Positions 31,120 through 42,118 of a stretch of 64,000 nucleotides of DNA are shown here, one piece after another. The position numbers and the translations under genes were made by a program. Source of the stretch: Acinetobacter pragensis (lineage in GTDB: Bacteria; Pseudomonadota; Gammaproteobacteria; Pseudomonadales; Moraxellaceae); NCBI RefSeq assembly GCF_001605895.1, contig NZ_LUAW01000020.1, positions 186,826 to 250,825 of the forward strand, written 5' to 3'. Numbering within the stretch: the first letter of the stretch is position 1; each line of letters begins with the position of its first letter. The notes beneath the pieces were generated by a model that was not told where the DNA came from, made no database searches, and saw nothing but the letters and a program-made list of their open reading frames with translations.

Positions 31120-31399
31120 TTAAGCTGCCGTATATGCCTGCAATCAGCACGCATGCCAAAAAGAAGTTTGCCAGCATCATTGAAAATGGCAATGCGGCCA
31201 ATAAAGACCAGATTAGCCCTGCCGCCAGAAAACCATTATACAGCCCCTGATTTTGCGCTAATACTTTGGTTAGTTTTGCCTTGTCCGGAGTATTTCCAAA
31301 TGCCTTCAGGCCCGCAGGCTTCTCCCATAGGAACATTTCAAGCACAAGAAAATAAATGTGCAATAGCGCAATCAGGACGATCAATATTTGAGAAATCAT
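31085..31399 (-). CDS. DUF1304 inner membrane protein with 3' end replaced by the prophage end
   Basis: A 104-residue, very hydrophobic DUF1304 protein: LIVLIALLHIYFLVLEMFLW, FGNTPDKAKLTKVLAQNQGL YNGFLAAGLIW, then LACVLIAGIYGS. After GIYGSL, where family members continue with a further membrane helix to about 115-120 residues, the frame reads MRTNYITNTEC and stops inside the proposed phage end. So residues up to about 93 are host and the last 11 are phage-encoded. The protein lacks its last helix and may be inactive. It marks the integration site. Confidence 0.75.
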   Translation of the reverse strand: MISQILIVLIALLHIYFLVLEMFLWEKPAGLKAFGNTPDKAKLTKVLAQNQGLYNGFLAAGLIWSLLAALPFSMMLANFFLACVLIAGIYGSLMRTNYITNTEC

Positions 31400-31960
31400 A
31401 TTTTTTTCCTATTCCATTATTATAGCTGGCGGGTTCAATTAAATTTTGCGTCGCTGCATGGCGATTATTGTTAAAATTTACAGCTTAGACTTAATGGTCT
31501 TTTAAAATAACTAACTGGGCGTAAACAAACAAAATATGCAGAAATCATAGCGTGATTTAATATACGTTGCTACACCTTCAAATTAAAAATAATCTTGCCT
31601 AATTTTAGGCTTATTTTTTATATTTCTGAGCAGGATCGCTTGAAATTGCAGCTTCATTTTATGCTTTGATGTTCCCGCGAAATTTCAATTCATCTGCACT
31701 ATCTTCAAGTTCAATGCTTTTTTGCTTTTAAGCTCATGAGGTTCTGCGTACTCCTGAACTGAACCAAGCATAAATACACATATCAGCAAAAATCTATACG
31801 TTTGGAGTCAAATCACACCCACATTCAATCCGGCATACCATTTAAAGAGATACAAGCCCCTTCCCTATAGCCGAATATCGATAAACTATCCATTAGCTGC
31901 ACTTTGCAGTTTGCCCTCTACAGATTAGACTGTCAGCACTGCCCTGAATCTTTCATCCGT
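31400..31960. other. Long intergenic region before the 5-FCL gene
   Basis: About 560 bp with no convincing gene. A plus-strand terminator-like hairpin GCCTAA-TT-TTAGGC followed by TTATTTTTT lies near 31598-31618. The family neighbour 6S RNA (ssrS) is often found before this gene in gammaproteobacteria, but I cannot recognise it here with confidence. Confidence 0.4.
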
Positions 31961-32548
31961 ATGCTATACGATTTAAACACGCTTAGAAAAAACCTTCGAA
32001 AACAGCGCTGCGCGGTCAATCAGTTTCAGCAAAAGCAATCTGAACAGGCAGTGCTGAACCAGCTGATTCGGATCCCTGAATTTCAACAGGCGCATAAAAT
32101 TGGCCTTTATCTGCATGCTTTTGGCGAGATTCATACGCACAAAATAACGGAATACTGTTTTGCACACGGTAAGGCCGTTTTTTTACCGATGATCTGCAAT
32201 ATGAATCAACGCTTGGCTTGGGTCCAAATTTCACAGCATCAATACCGCAACAAGCGTTTCTCTCACCACCCTCTAGGCATGAAAGAGCCTATGGCAGCGC
32301 GCGGCCTGCATGTATCTAAATTAGACGTGCTGATCATGCCTTTACTGGCATGCGACGATACAGGCACACGCATCGGCATGGGAGGCGGATTTTATGACAA
32401 GACCTTAGCTACAGCAGCTAAACGGCCCTACCGGCTTGGCTTAGCGCACGATTTTCAGCTGCTGCATTGCAACATACAGCGTGAAGCGTGGGATCAACCT
32501 TTGGACGGCTTATTAACCCCTCAGCATTTTTTACGCTTCAAGCGCTGA
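31961..32548 (+). CDS. fau: 5-formyltetrahydrofolate cyclo-ligase
   Basis: A 195-residue cyclo-ligase (YgfA/Fau family) that converts 5-formyl-THF to 5,10-methenyl-THF using ATP. Seen: N-terminal LRKNLRKQRCAVNQFQQKQS, a central LGMKEPMAAR, and the signature DVLIMPLLACDDTGTRIGMG GGFYDKTL. ATG 31961 (MLYDLNTLRK) matches the family N-terminus; a longer frame from 31904 adds a non-family extension. No strong ribosome site is visible. Confidence 0.85.
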   Translation: MLYDLNTLRKNLRKQRCAVNQFQQKQSEQAVLNQLIRIPEFQQAHKIGLYLHAFGEIHTHKITEYCFAHGKAVFLPMICNMNQRLAWVQISQHQYRNKRFSHHPLGMKEPMAARGLHVSKLDVLIMPLLACDDTGTRIGMGGGFYDKTLATAAKRPYRLGLAHDFQLLHCNIQREAWDQPLDGLLTPQHFLRFKR

Positions 32549-32695
32549 ATTGATCATTTTGACGGTTAATACTGCTTTAAAATTAAATATTTACTCATTT
32601 TTTATACAATTTATTTTGCCTTGCCCTTGTAATTTTTAAAATACCCATCACTATAAAAAACATGGCAACACCGTTGTCACTCATTAGGAGTGCCC

Positions 32696-35122
32696 ATGTC
32701 TGAAATTATTATGAATGAAGAAACCTTAGAGCCTCAGGTTCCAAGTGTATTGCCGCTTTTGGCGCTGCGCGATGTGGTGGTTTATCCGCATATGCAGATT
32801 GCGTTATTTGTGGGTCGTGAAAAATCGATCAATGCAGTGGACGTGGCTCGTAACAGTGACAATCTCGTATTTGTAGTTGCACAAAAAGATTCGCTAACAG
32901 AAGAAATTGATCACGACAATTTATATCAATACGGTACTGTCGCGAAGATTGTGCAAGTTGTGAATCACGAAAATGATGAAAACTGCATAAAAGTATTAAT
33001 CGAAGGCCTGCATCGTTCAAAGCTGGTTAAAATCATCGAAAATGATGAATACCTGTCTGCAGAACATGCTATCAGCCCAATGACTGTCGCCGTCGAAAGC
33101 GAAGCGCAAGAACCGCGCATTGAAGAATTGCGCACCATGTTTGCGCAGTATGCCGAAGCAAAACTTCGCAATGCTCGCGAACTGATTGCAGCCGCCAACA
33201 AAATTGATGATTTGCTGCAATTGTTATTCTTCGTAGCGACCCGTGTTCCGCTCAATATTGATGTGAAGCAAAAATTCCTCGAACACGATGAATTTGAAGC
33301 GCATTTGCAAGAGCTGATGACGTACCTTCTGCAGCAGTCTGAAGAACAGCAGATTGAACAGACTTTGCATGACTCAGTGAAACGTCAAATGGAAAAAAAC
33401 CAGCGCGAATACTTCCTCAATGAAAAGATGAAGGTGATTCAGCGCGAGCTTTCCGATATGAATGGCGGTGCTGAAGACGACGTTGCTGAAATTGAAAGAC
33501 GCCTTGCAGAAGCAGATCTGCCTGAACATGTGCGTAAAAAAGCAGAATCTGAATTCCGCAAACTTAAAGCCATGCAGCCGGCGTCAAGTGAAGCCGCAGT
33601 TGTACGCAACTATATTGAAGCGATTCTAGATACACCATGGAATAAAGCCAGCAAAGTCAGCATCAACCTGAATAAAGCGCAGGAAATTTTAGATGCTGAT
33701 CATTACGGCTTAGATGACGTCAAAGACCGCATTGTCGAATATCTTGCAGTACAGTCACGGGTGAAAAAACTCAAAGGCCCGATTCTGTGCTTGGTTGGTC
33801 CTCCAGGTGTAGGTAAAACTTCACTGGGTGAGTCTGTAGCGAAAGCGACAGGCCGAGAGTTTGTCCGTATGGCGCTGGGCGGCGTACGTGATGAAGCGGA
33901 AATCCGCGGTCACCGCCGCACATACATTGGTGCGATGCCGGGTAAAATTGTGCAGTCTCTGACAAAAGTCGGTGTCAAGAACCCGCTGTTCTTGCTCGAT
34001 GAAATTGACAAGATGGCGCAGGACTACCGCGGCGACCCTGCTTCTGCGTTGCTGGAAGTGCTGGATCCATCGCAAAACAGCAAATTCAATGATCATTACC
34101 TAGATCTTGATCTTGACCTGTCTGAAGTAATGTTCATCTGTACTGCCAACAGCATGAATATTCCAGAAGCATTGCTGGACCGTATGGAAGTCATTCGTCT
34201 GCCGGGTTACACCGAAGATGAAAAGATCAACATTGCTGAACGCTACCTTGTTCCTAAAGCAATGAAGAACAATGGCTTGCGTGCTAAGGAATTGACTGTT
34301 CACGAAGAAGCCATCCGTGACATCGTACAGCGCTATACGCGTGAAGCCGGTGTCCGCGGCCTAGAACGTGAAGTCTCTAAAATTGCGCGTAAAGTGGTGA
34401 AAGAAGCAGTCAGCAAAAAGGCGAAAAACCTTCAGCTGGACGTGACTTCAGCCAATCTGCCAGATTACTTGGGTCCGCATAAATTTGACTTCGGTATGGC
34501 GGAAGAAGAAGCCCAAGTCGGCCGTGTAAACGGTTTGGCATGGACTTCAGTTGGCGGTGAATTGCTGACGATTGAAGTGGCTGCTGTTAAAGGCAAAGGC
34601 AAGTTCATTACCACCGGTTCATTGGGTGATGTCATGAAAGAGTCGATTACTGCAGCGATGACAGTCGTTCGTACACGCGCAGATGAATTAGGCATCGAAT
34701 CTTCACGTTTCGAAGAAACTGATGTCCATGTGCATTTGCCTGAAGGCGCAACACCGAAAGATGGACCATCTGCCGGCTTGGCGCTGACCACAGCCCTTGT
34801 GTCTGCCTTCACCGGTATTGCGATTCGTCCCGATATTGCAATGACAGGTGAAACCAGCCTTGGCGGCCGGGCAATGCGTATTGGCGGCTTGAAAGAGAAG
34901 CTTCTTGCAGCGCACCGCGGCGGCATCAAGCTGGTGTTTATCCCGCAGGAAAACGTACGCGATTTGGCTGAAATTCCAGAGAATGTTAAAGAAGGCTTGG
35001 AAATCAAACCAGTGAAAAGCATCGATGAGATTCTGCCATTGGCTTTAACAGATATGCCTAAACCTCTTCCGAAAGCGCCTATTGTGAAAGCTTCCGGTGA
35101 AGTCAAAGCTGCACGCCATTAA
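32696..35122 (+). CDS. lon: ATP-dependent protease Lon
   Basis: An 808-residue LonA protease that degrades damaged and regulatory proteins in the cytoplasm. The order is an N-terminal substrate-binding domain (VLPLLALRDVVVYPHMQIAL), an AAA ATPase with Walker A GPPGVGKT (368-375), and a C-terminal protease with the Ser692-Lys735 dyad (KDGPSAG, GGLKEKLLAA). TAGGAG precedes ATG 32696. It is single and followed by its own terminator; the region upstream is AT-rich. Length is usual for the family. Confidence 0.97.
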   Translation: MSEIIMNEETLEPQVPSVLPLLALRDVVVYPHMQIALFVGREKSINAVDVARNSDNLVFVVAQKDSLTEEIDHDNLYQYGTVAKIVQVVNHENDENCIKVLIEGLHRSKLVKIIENDEYLSAEHAISPMTVAVESEAQEPRIEELRTMFAQYAEAKLRNARELIAAANKIDDLLQLLFFVATRVPLNIDVKQKFLEHDEFEAHLQELMTYLLQQSEEQQIEQTLHDSVKRQMEKNQREYFLNEKMKVIQRELSDMNGGAEDDVAEIERRLAEADLPEHVRKKAESEFRKLKAMQPASSEAAVVRNYIEAILDTPWNKASKVSINLNKAQEILDADHYGLDDVKDRIVEYLAVQSRVKKLKGPILCLVGPPGVGKTSLGESVAKATGREFVRMALGGVRDEAEIRGHRRTYIGAMPGKIVQSLTKVGVKNPLFLLDEIDKMAQDYRGDPASALLEVLDPSQNSKFNDHYLDLDLDLSEVMFICTANSMNIPEALLDRMEVIRLPGYTEDEKINIAERYLVPKAMKNNGLRAKELTVHEEAIRDIVQRYTREAGVRGLEREVSKIARKVVKEAVSKKAKNLQLDVTSANLPDYLGPHKFDFGMAEEEAQVGRVNGLAWTSVGGELLTIEVAAVKGKGKFITTGSLGDVMKESITAAMTVVRTRADELGIESSRFEETDVHVHLPEGATPKDGPSAGLALTTALVSAFTGIAIRPDIAMTGETSLGGRAMRIGGLKEKLLAAHRGGIKLVFIPQENVRDLAEIPENVKEGLEIKPVKSIDEILPLALTDMPKPLPKAPIVKASGEVKAARH

Positions 35123-35133
35123 TTCAAACCAAT

Positions 35134-35161
35134 AAAAAGAGCGCTCCAGCGCTCTTTTTTT
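35134..35161 (+). terminator. Intrinsic terminator of lon
   Basis: AAAAAGAGCGCT pairs with AGCGCTCTTTTT, followed by more T, 11 bp after the lon stop. Confidence 0.85.
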
Positions 35162-35473
35162 ATGCCCGTTTTCTTATTTTCCATCAAAAGCCGGAACACT
35201 GAACGGCTGATTATTTAGATTATTTTTTATACAAAACTTCCAAATTTTTCAATTTGGCGGTACAGTAATTCATTAAAGTTTTTTTTAATTATTTACCTGT
35301 CTATTTCATATTTCGGAATTGAATTCGCAACTTTGATGCGGTTGCACTTTAGATATCAAGTTAAGGCATTATAAAGCAAAGAAATTAATTCCAATGCTTG
35401 AAATGAGCGATTCTGGCCTATTGCGCGCAATGAACACGTTGCGCTTGAAAAACTCAATTTTGTCCCCATTTTT

Positions 35474-35614
35474 TATAATAGATACATACTGCGCTGTATG
35501 TTTCTTCATTTAGGCACTTAGACAAACTATTTGCTGAGTCCTGAAATGGTCATCTGCATCTCCAGGCAGATGATCTTTTATCGCAGTCCAAAGGCTTTCA
35601 GGGCTGCGTTTTTT
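35474..35614 (+). ncRNA. Candidate small RNA with own promoter and terminator
   Basis: TATAAT at 35474-35479 is a perfect -10 box. The presumed transcript starts near 35486. Three stem-loops follow: CATAC/GTATG (about 35485-35500), CATCTGC/GCAGATG (about 35553-35574), and a terminator CGCAGTCC (35582-35589) with GGGCTGCG (35601-35608) plus TTTTTT. There is no ORF of useful size, and the next gene is convergent. A -35 box is not clear. The 575-bp gap between lon and the peptidase gene holds nothing else I can name. Confidence 0.5.
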
Positions 35615-35738
35615 ATGCGGAGCATTTTAATCATGCAACCTAAAGTATGAATACCTGAAGTTTGAATCAGTTTAATTTAACGTGAATAAGCACGTCAAAA
35701 TCAGGTTGGATCATTTCCTTTTAACTCCCTGCGACGCA

Positions 35739-36683
35739 CTATTTTAAAATTGTTTGCACCAAGCCATTTACGACTTGCCCCATTTTTCCCACATCCAAAT
35801 TTTCAATAATATCTTTCTCTGTATGAAAATTTTTATTCCGGTACGCGCCGGTATCAGTAATCACAATAGCTGGCAAATCAAAAGCCCAATAATTATTATG
35901 GTCTGAAAAATCCATCGCCTGCACAAAGGATGGCGCAATTAAACGCTCACACTGCAGCTGATTTAAGTTTTTCATTGCGGCGCAAAAATCTGCGGTCATT
36001 TCGCGGGACTGCAAATTGCCGACAGCCGCAATATAATTGCCGTGACTCGGGTAAATCCATTTCAGCCCAATGGGATAATTCTGTACAAAATTCGGATCAA
36101 AATAGCCAATATTTTCTAAAATATAAATACTTTTAATATTTTGACTTTGCTTCTCAATGGACTTGGCATGCACATAGCTGCCCATATCTTCAGTGCCTGA
36201 AAATGGCGCTTCATTCAGGGTGTAAAAAATAAAATCCACTGAATTCTTCAAGCGTGTTTTTTCTGCAGACAAAATGCGTGCAGTTTCAATCACCCCTGCA
36301 ACACCAGAAGCATTATCATCTGCACCGGGCTTATCTTCAAAAACATCATAATGCGCCCCAACAATGACCGTATCCGCATTACGCCCCTTCAATGAGCACA
36401 CGACATTGCGGTAAGCTTCATCATTCACTTTATAATTCTGATATTGGCACGGTATGCCAAACAGGCGCATTTGTTCACGGATCCAAGCAGAGACACGGTT
36501 CAGTTCTTGAATATCCTTGAAGTTACGGTAATCACCGCCGCCCAGCAGCTGCTCCATATATACCGTTAAATTTTGCGGCTCGGCATTTTTTACTGTGTTG
36601 GCATGCGCAGATGAAACGGCCATAAACGCCATAAAACTGAAGAAACACCATAATGCGTTTTTTTCCGTTAGATATTTCTTCAT
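35739..36683 (-). CDS. Secreted M28-family metallopeptidase
   Basis: A 314-residue M28 zinc aminopeptidase/carboxypeptidase-like protein. It has a signal peptide (cleavage after AHA, about residue 28) and the co-catalytic zinc pattern GAHYDVFEDKPGADDNASG, with YTLNEAPFSGTEDMGS holding the catalytic Glu region and DFSDHNNYW the last His. It is likely periplasmic or secreted and used to trim peptides. The start codon region has SD GGAAG. It is a single gene, convergent to the candidate small RNA. Confidence 0.85.
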   Translation of the reverse strand: MKKYLTEKNALWCFFSFMAFMAVSSAHANTVKNAEPQNLTVYMEQLLGGGDYRNFKDIQELNRVSAWIREQMRLFGIPCQYQNYKVNDEAYRNVVCSLKGRNADTVIVGAHYDVFEDKPGADDNASGVAGVIETARILSAEKTRLKNSVDFIFYTLNEAPFSGTEDMGSYVHAKSIEKQSQNIKSIYILENIGYFDPNFVQNYPIGLKWIYPSHGNYIAAVGNLQSREMTADFCAAMKNLNQLQCERLIAPSFVQAMDFSDHNNYWAFDLPAIVITDTGAYRNKNFHTEKDIIENLDVGKMGQVVNGLVQTILK

Positions 36684-36846
36684 CTAAAGCTTCCTTATTA
36701 TTATTGCTCAAGTTATGCGAACGAGTTCACGCTTTATGGATATTAAAGCAACAATAGCTCCTGCAATTCAATTGCAAATTGTGTCTGTCCTTAGCAATGC
36801 GTTATTTCACCGCTATAATAGCCCTTTCCGTTCAATACAGCTTGCC

Positions 36847-37329
36847 ATGAAAATCCGCATTATCACTATTGGCCAAAAAATGCCTGCTTGGGTTCTGACT
36901 GGATTTGAAGATTATTTCAAACGCATACAGCCCTTTGTTCAAACTCAAATTATTGAACTGCCGATGGCAAAACGCGGTAAAAATGATTCAGAAGCCGATA
37001 TTTTAAAATACCGCCAAATTGAAGGCGACAGCATTTTAAACGCCATTAAGCAAAATGAAATACTGATTGCGCTTGAAGTGGGCGGCCGTGAGTTCAGCAC
37101 CGAAAAACTGGCTGAAACCATGAAAAGCTGGATGCTGGAAGGCAATGATATTGTTTTGGCCATTGGCGGTCCAGACGGCCATTCCGAAGCGGTCCGTAAA
37201 GCGGCGGCTTGGCACTGGTCATTATCTAAACTCACACTGCCGCACCCGATGGTCCGTGTAATGCTGATTGAACAGCTGTACCGGGCAATGAGCATTAACC
37301 ATAATCATCCCTATCACCGCGCAGGCTGA
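36847..37329 (+). CDS. rlmH: 23S rRNA pseudouridine-1915 N3-methyltransferase RlmH
   Basis: A 160-residue SPOUT methyltransferase: MKIRIITIGQKMPAWVLTGF at the start, GREFSTEKLAETMKSW, the cofactor knot FAIGGPDG-like segment VLAIGGPDGHSEAV, and the C-terminal EQLYRAMSINHNHPYHRAG that binds the 70S ribosome. It methylates pseudouridine 1915 in helix 69 of 23S rRNA. ATG 36847 gives the standard family length. Confidence 0.96.
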   Translation: MKIRIITIGQKMPAWVLTGFEDYFKRIQPFVQTQIIELPMAKRGKNDSEADILKYRQIEGDSILNAIKQNEILIALEVGGREFSTEKLAETMKSWMLEGNDIVLAIGGPDGHSEAVRKAAAWHWSLSKLTLPHPMVRVMLIEQLYRAMSINHNHPYHRAG

Positions 37330-37439
37330 TCTCCACTCAAACGTTGCATATATGCAACGTTTTGTTGATTTATCCCGTATTTATCACCCTCGTTAAATTT
37401 GTCAAAATACCTACAGAACAGTTTATTAGGCGCTCAGCA

Positions 37440-38216
37440 ATGAATCTGCAAACCCTTCCTGGCTTATTTATTTCCCACGGTTCCCCCATGCTTGCCATTA
37501 ACCCTGAGCAAGTTGGCCCCGCTTTGGAGCGCCTGAGCCTGAACTTGCCCAAACCAGAAGCGATAGTGGTCATGTCTGCGCATTGGGAGAGCAGCGCGCT
37601 TGAAGTCAGCACAGGCGTACGGCCCGAAACTTGGCATGATTTCCGCGGTTTTCCTCAAGAACTGTATGACATCCGCTATCCCGCACCCGGTCACCCGGAC
37701 TTAGCAGAAGATATTTTGCATCTGCTCGCTGAAGCCGGTTTTGCTGCGCATGCCAACAGTACACGCCCGCGTGATCACGGCGTCTGGATGCCTTTACTGC
37801 ATATGTATCCGCAAGCGGATATCCCTGTCATCGAAATTGCATTGCCGATGAATCTGTCTGCGCAGGAAATTTACCGTATTGGCCAAACCCTTGCCCCTTT
37901 GCGCACAAAACAGATTTTGATTATCGGATCAGGCAGCATCACGCATAATTTGCGTGAACTTTCATGGAACAGACAGCCTGATGCAGTACCGGAATGGGCC
38001 TCTACATTCCGCAATTATGTGGTCAGCAAACTCTCTCACAGCAATTTTGATGCTGTTTTAGACTGGCAGAGCATCCCTCATGCGCAGCGCAACCACCCGA
38101 CCATTGAACACTTTGCCCCCCTGTTCTTTGCAATGGGTACAGGCCACCGCTTCAGTGTGGTTCACAGCAGCTTCAGCATGGGTTCGCTAGGCATGGACAT
38201 TTACCGCTTTGATTAA
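37440..38216 (+). CDS. DODA-type (class III extradiol) dioxygenase family protein
   Basis: A 258-residue protein of the 4,5-DOPA dioxygenase / YgiD family: PGLFISHGSPMLAINPE, IVVMSAHWESSALEVSTG, DIRYPAPGHPDLAEDIL, DHGVWMPLLHMYPQADIPV, and IGSGSITHNLRELSW. The conserved His residues in SHGSP, SAHWE and RPRDHGVW form the metal site. The natural substrate in Acinetobacter is unknown. The ATG at 37440 has TTAGG upstream. Confidence 0.88.
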   Translation: MNLQTLPGLFISHGSPMLAINPEQVGPALERLSLNLPKPEAIVVMSAHWESSALEVSTGVRPETWHDFRGFPQELYDIRYPAPGHPDLAEDILHLLAEAGFAAHANSTRPRDHGVWMPLLHMYPQADIPVIEIALPMNLSAQEIYRIGQTLAPLRTKQILIIGSGSITHNLRELSWNRQPDAVPEWASTFRNYVVSKLSHSNFDAVLDWQSIPHAQRNHPTIEHFAPLFFAMGTGHRFSVVHSSFSMGSLGMDIYRFD

Positions 38217-38387
38217 TACATAAAAACTATTTATAATTTAACAAATAAATATTTATGGATACATTTTGAAACTTAAAAGATCAGAATGTATCCATTTTTT
38301 TTAAACTTGAATGAGATATGCTACATCTTGTTTTTAAATCAATTACTTAATTTATATACTTCATTCGTATTTTATGTTGAGCAGACC

Positions 38388-39161
38388 ATGAAATTAAAAT
38401 ATTTAGCAATTGCACTCTTTCCCTTTGCCTTAGCTGCATGCCAATCCAGTGACATTCAAAAAGCAGGAGATTTAGCAGTGTCTGTTCTTCAGCAGCAAAA
38501 TGCAGATAAAACCTTAGCCTCTTATCAATGGAGCACAGAGACTGGCGCGCCAAAACCGCTTGTGCTGAATTTTGACTCTGAAGGCCGCTTAAGTATTGCT
38601 ACCAGCTGCAACAGCTTAGGCAGTTCTTGGAAAGTTGCAGGCAATCAAATTGAAACCGGCGCAATGATGGCAACGCAAATGGCATGCCCGGCTCCAGCAA
38701 TGCAGCAAGAAAGCACCGCGGCTTCTATTTTCAAAAATGGCAAAACACCGTTTGTACTGAACCTGAACAATGCTGATGAGCCGACGCTGACACTGACTGC
38801 GGCAGACGGCAAGCAATATGTCTTTACAGGCAAAATGACGCCAGAAACCAAGTACAGCACCCAAGCCGAAACTATTTTCCTAGAGATTTCACCGCAAACT
38901 AAATCATGCACAGGCGTAGCGCCGCAAACCTGCTTGCAAGTGCGTGAAATTAAATACGCAGAAAATGGTGTCAAAACACAGGTTGATAAAGACTGGACTT
39001 TATTCTACAGCGGTATTGAAGGCTACACCCACAACCCTGCAGAACGCCAAATCGTGCGTATTAAGCGCTACGAATTGAAAAATCCGGCAGCGGATCAATC
39101 TAAATATGTGTATGTGCAAGATATGATTATTGAACGCGAAGCGGTTAAAGGTTCACTCTAA
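38388..39161 (+). CDS. Lipoprotein with META and DUF4377 domains
   Basis: A 257-residue lipoprotein with signal MKLKYLAIALFPFALAAC (lipobox LAAC). The first domain (about 45-150) is META/HslJ-like: LSIATSCNSLGSSWKVAGNQ, MMATQMACPAPAMQ. The second (about 155-257) is DUF4377: FLEISPQTKSCTGV, CLQVREIKY, LFYSGIEGYTHNPAERQIV. This fusion is common in Acinetobacter; related proteins are linked to envelope stress. It is monocistronic and convergent with gdhA. Confidence 0.87.
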   Translation: MKLKYLAIALFPFALAACQSSDIQKAGDLAVSVLQQQNADKTLASYQWSTETGAPKPLVLNFDSEGRLSIATSCNSLGSSWKVAGNQIETGAMMATQMACPAPAMQQESTAASIFKNGKTPFVLNLNNADEPTLTLTAADGKQYVFTGKMTPETKYSTQAETIFLEISPQTKSCTGVAPQTCLQVREIKYAENGVKTQVDKDWTLFYSGIEGYTHNPAERQIVRIKRYELKNPAADQSKYVYVQDMIIEREAVKGSL

Positions 39162-39271
39162 AAATCTGAAGAAAGCGTTCATTTCATGGCTTCTGAATTA
39201 GAACAGCCATTCGACGCTGCCAGATGCAGCCCCTTTTAACTTCAAATTACAGCATATAAAAAATCAGACAC

Positions 39272-39302
39272 AAAAAACCGAGGCCATGGCCTCGGTTTTT
39301 TT
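39272..39302. terminator. Bidirectional terminator between the META lipoprotein and gdhA
   Basis: AAAAAACCGAGGCC and GGCCTCGGTTTTTTT form a long symmetric stem flanked by A and T runs, suited to stop transcripts from both converging genes. Confidence 0.85.
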
Positions 39303-39356
39303 ATTCAGCTCACAGTGTTAATGCTGAACGCATTCAGCGTAGCGCTGTGAATTAAA

Positions 39357-40703
<1,347 letters not shown>

Positions 40704-41322
40704 TTAATCCTCAGCAGAAAATGGATCAAAATTGGTCAAAATTTTAATCGGTGATATATTTTGGCGCAAAACATTAAATATCTTTTGTCACCTTTCAGCA
40801 ATAGTTTTTTGGAAAAAACTTCTATTTTCTTTGTAGAACATATATTTAATTTGATTTAACAGTCTTTTTTATTATAAAACAAATAACTTTTAGTAATATA
40901 TAGGTGTAATATTTTGCGCAATAATAAGGCATAAATAGTCCCGTTTTTGCGCATAAATATTCAAAATTCTCTGTATTTACTGCGCACAATATAGCCCAAA
41001 CACACTCAATAGCAGATCAAAACCGTACACGCATTCCCGCTTTTGAAGCTGATGCAGAATTCTGGGCACTGTTCAGATCAGCCTATAGCCGCTGCAGCCA
41101 TTCTGCTGGCTTCTATTTTCAATCAATATCAAGCTTCGGCATTCTTATTCTTCAGTCAAACTTAAATATTGCACAGCTCTCTTCACTTTAAATTCTGACC
41201 CCCCCTATCTTCGCAGGCTGTGGCGGCTTTTTATGAATTCCCGACACCCTGCTTAAAACATGCTAAAATTGCTCACCAGCAATCCGTTCCGCGCTGACAG
41301 CCAAGCAATCCTCCGGTTATAC
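40704..41322. promoter_or_regulatory. gdhA-rnfB divergent intergenic region with TGCGCA boxes
   Basis: A 619-bp AT-rich region. TGCGCA occurs at 40915-40920, 40948-40953 and 40981-40986, exactly 33 bp apart (three helical turns). No ORF or RNA gene is recognised. It probably contains the control region of gdhA. Confidence 0.4.
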
Positions 41323-42117
41323 ATGAATACTCAAATTTCCCTCATCCAAAAAATTGATGCCCTGCTTCCACAAACTCAATGCGGACTCTGCGGCCATCGA
41401 GATGGCTGTTTGCCGTATGCAAAATCTATTGCGGAGGGAGAGGATGCCAATAAATGCGTGCCAGGCGGCCAGCCGGTAGCCGATGCGCTTGCAGCATTGC
41501 TTGACCGCACAGCATTGCCGGCAGAAGCAAGCGTTTGGCCCATACAGCAAGATGGGCGCCCGCAGCGCATGAAAGCTGTGATCCGTGAAGATGAATGTAT
41601 CGGATGTACCAAATGCATCAGCGCCTGCCCGGTCGATGCAATCATCGGCTCAGGCAAACTCATGCACACTGTGCTCACAGACCTGTGCACAGGATGTGAA
41701 CTCTGTATTCCGCCTTGCCCTGTTGACTGTATCGACTTGATTGAGGATATACAGACGCTGCCTTCAGAACATGCGCGGCTGCTTGAACAAGATGATTTAC
41801 GGCAGCGCTATTATGCGCACATTCAACGTGAAGAAAGCCGGCGTATTAACCGTAAAGGCCCTATTATCCGTGCAGAAATTGACACGGCTTTATTTGCCCG
41901 TTTTTCCAACCAGACCGATACTGTTCCAAGTATTGAAATGACTGAAAAATCAAATAAAAACACGGCTGTTCAAGATGCAAAAGCCATCATTGAACTGGCA
42001 AAAATACGGACGCAAATCAAAAAGCTGGAAAAGCAGCTGAGCGTGCGTAACGATGCCCAAAAGCGTATTTTACTGGCAGAATTAAGCCAGCAGCTGAACA
42101 CACTGCAAGGGGAATAA
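41323..42117 (+). CDS. rnfB: RnfB/RsxB-like iron-sulfur ferredoxin
   Basis: A 264-residue protein. The N-terminal Fe-S domain has Cys20, Cys23, Cys29 and Cys45 ([16 protein letters not shown]), typical of RnfB. Two ferredoxin [4Fe-4S] motifs follow: [14 protein letters not shown] and [14 protein letters not shown]. The C-terminus is a charged coiled coil. The usual N-terminal membrane helix of RnfB is absent and no other rnf genes are adjacent, so it is a soluble, stand-alone relative. Its stop adjoins nth (1-bp gap), the same pairing as rsx-nth in enterobacteria. Confidence 0.88.
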   Translation: MNTQISLIQKIDALLPQTQCGLCGHRDGCLPYAKSIAEGEDANKCVPGGQPVADALAALLDRTALPAEASVWPIQQDGRPQRMKAVIREDECIGCTKCISACPVDAIIGSGKLMHTVLTDLCTGCELCIPPCPVDCIDLIEDIQTLPSEHARLLEQDDLRQRYYAHIQREESRRINRKGPIIRAEIDTALFARFSNQTDTVPSIEMTEKSNKNTAVQDAKAIIELAKIRTQIKKLEKQLSVRNDAQKRILLAELSQQLNTLQGE

Positions 42118-42118
42118 A

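Noticed and set aside
31641..31960. Possible 6S RNA (ssrS) upstream of the 5-FCL gene
   Set aside because: The position is right for gammaproteobacteria, but I cannot find the long closing stem and central bubble with confidence on either strand. A covariance search would decide.
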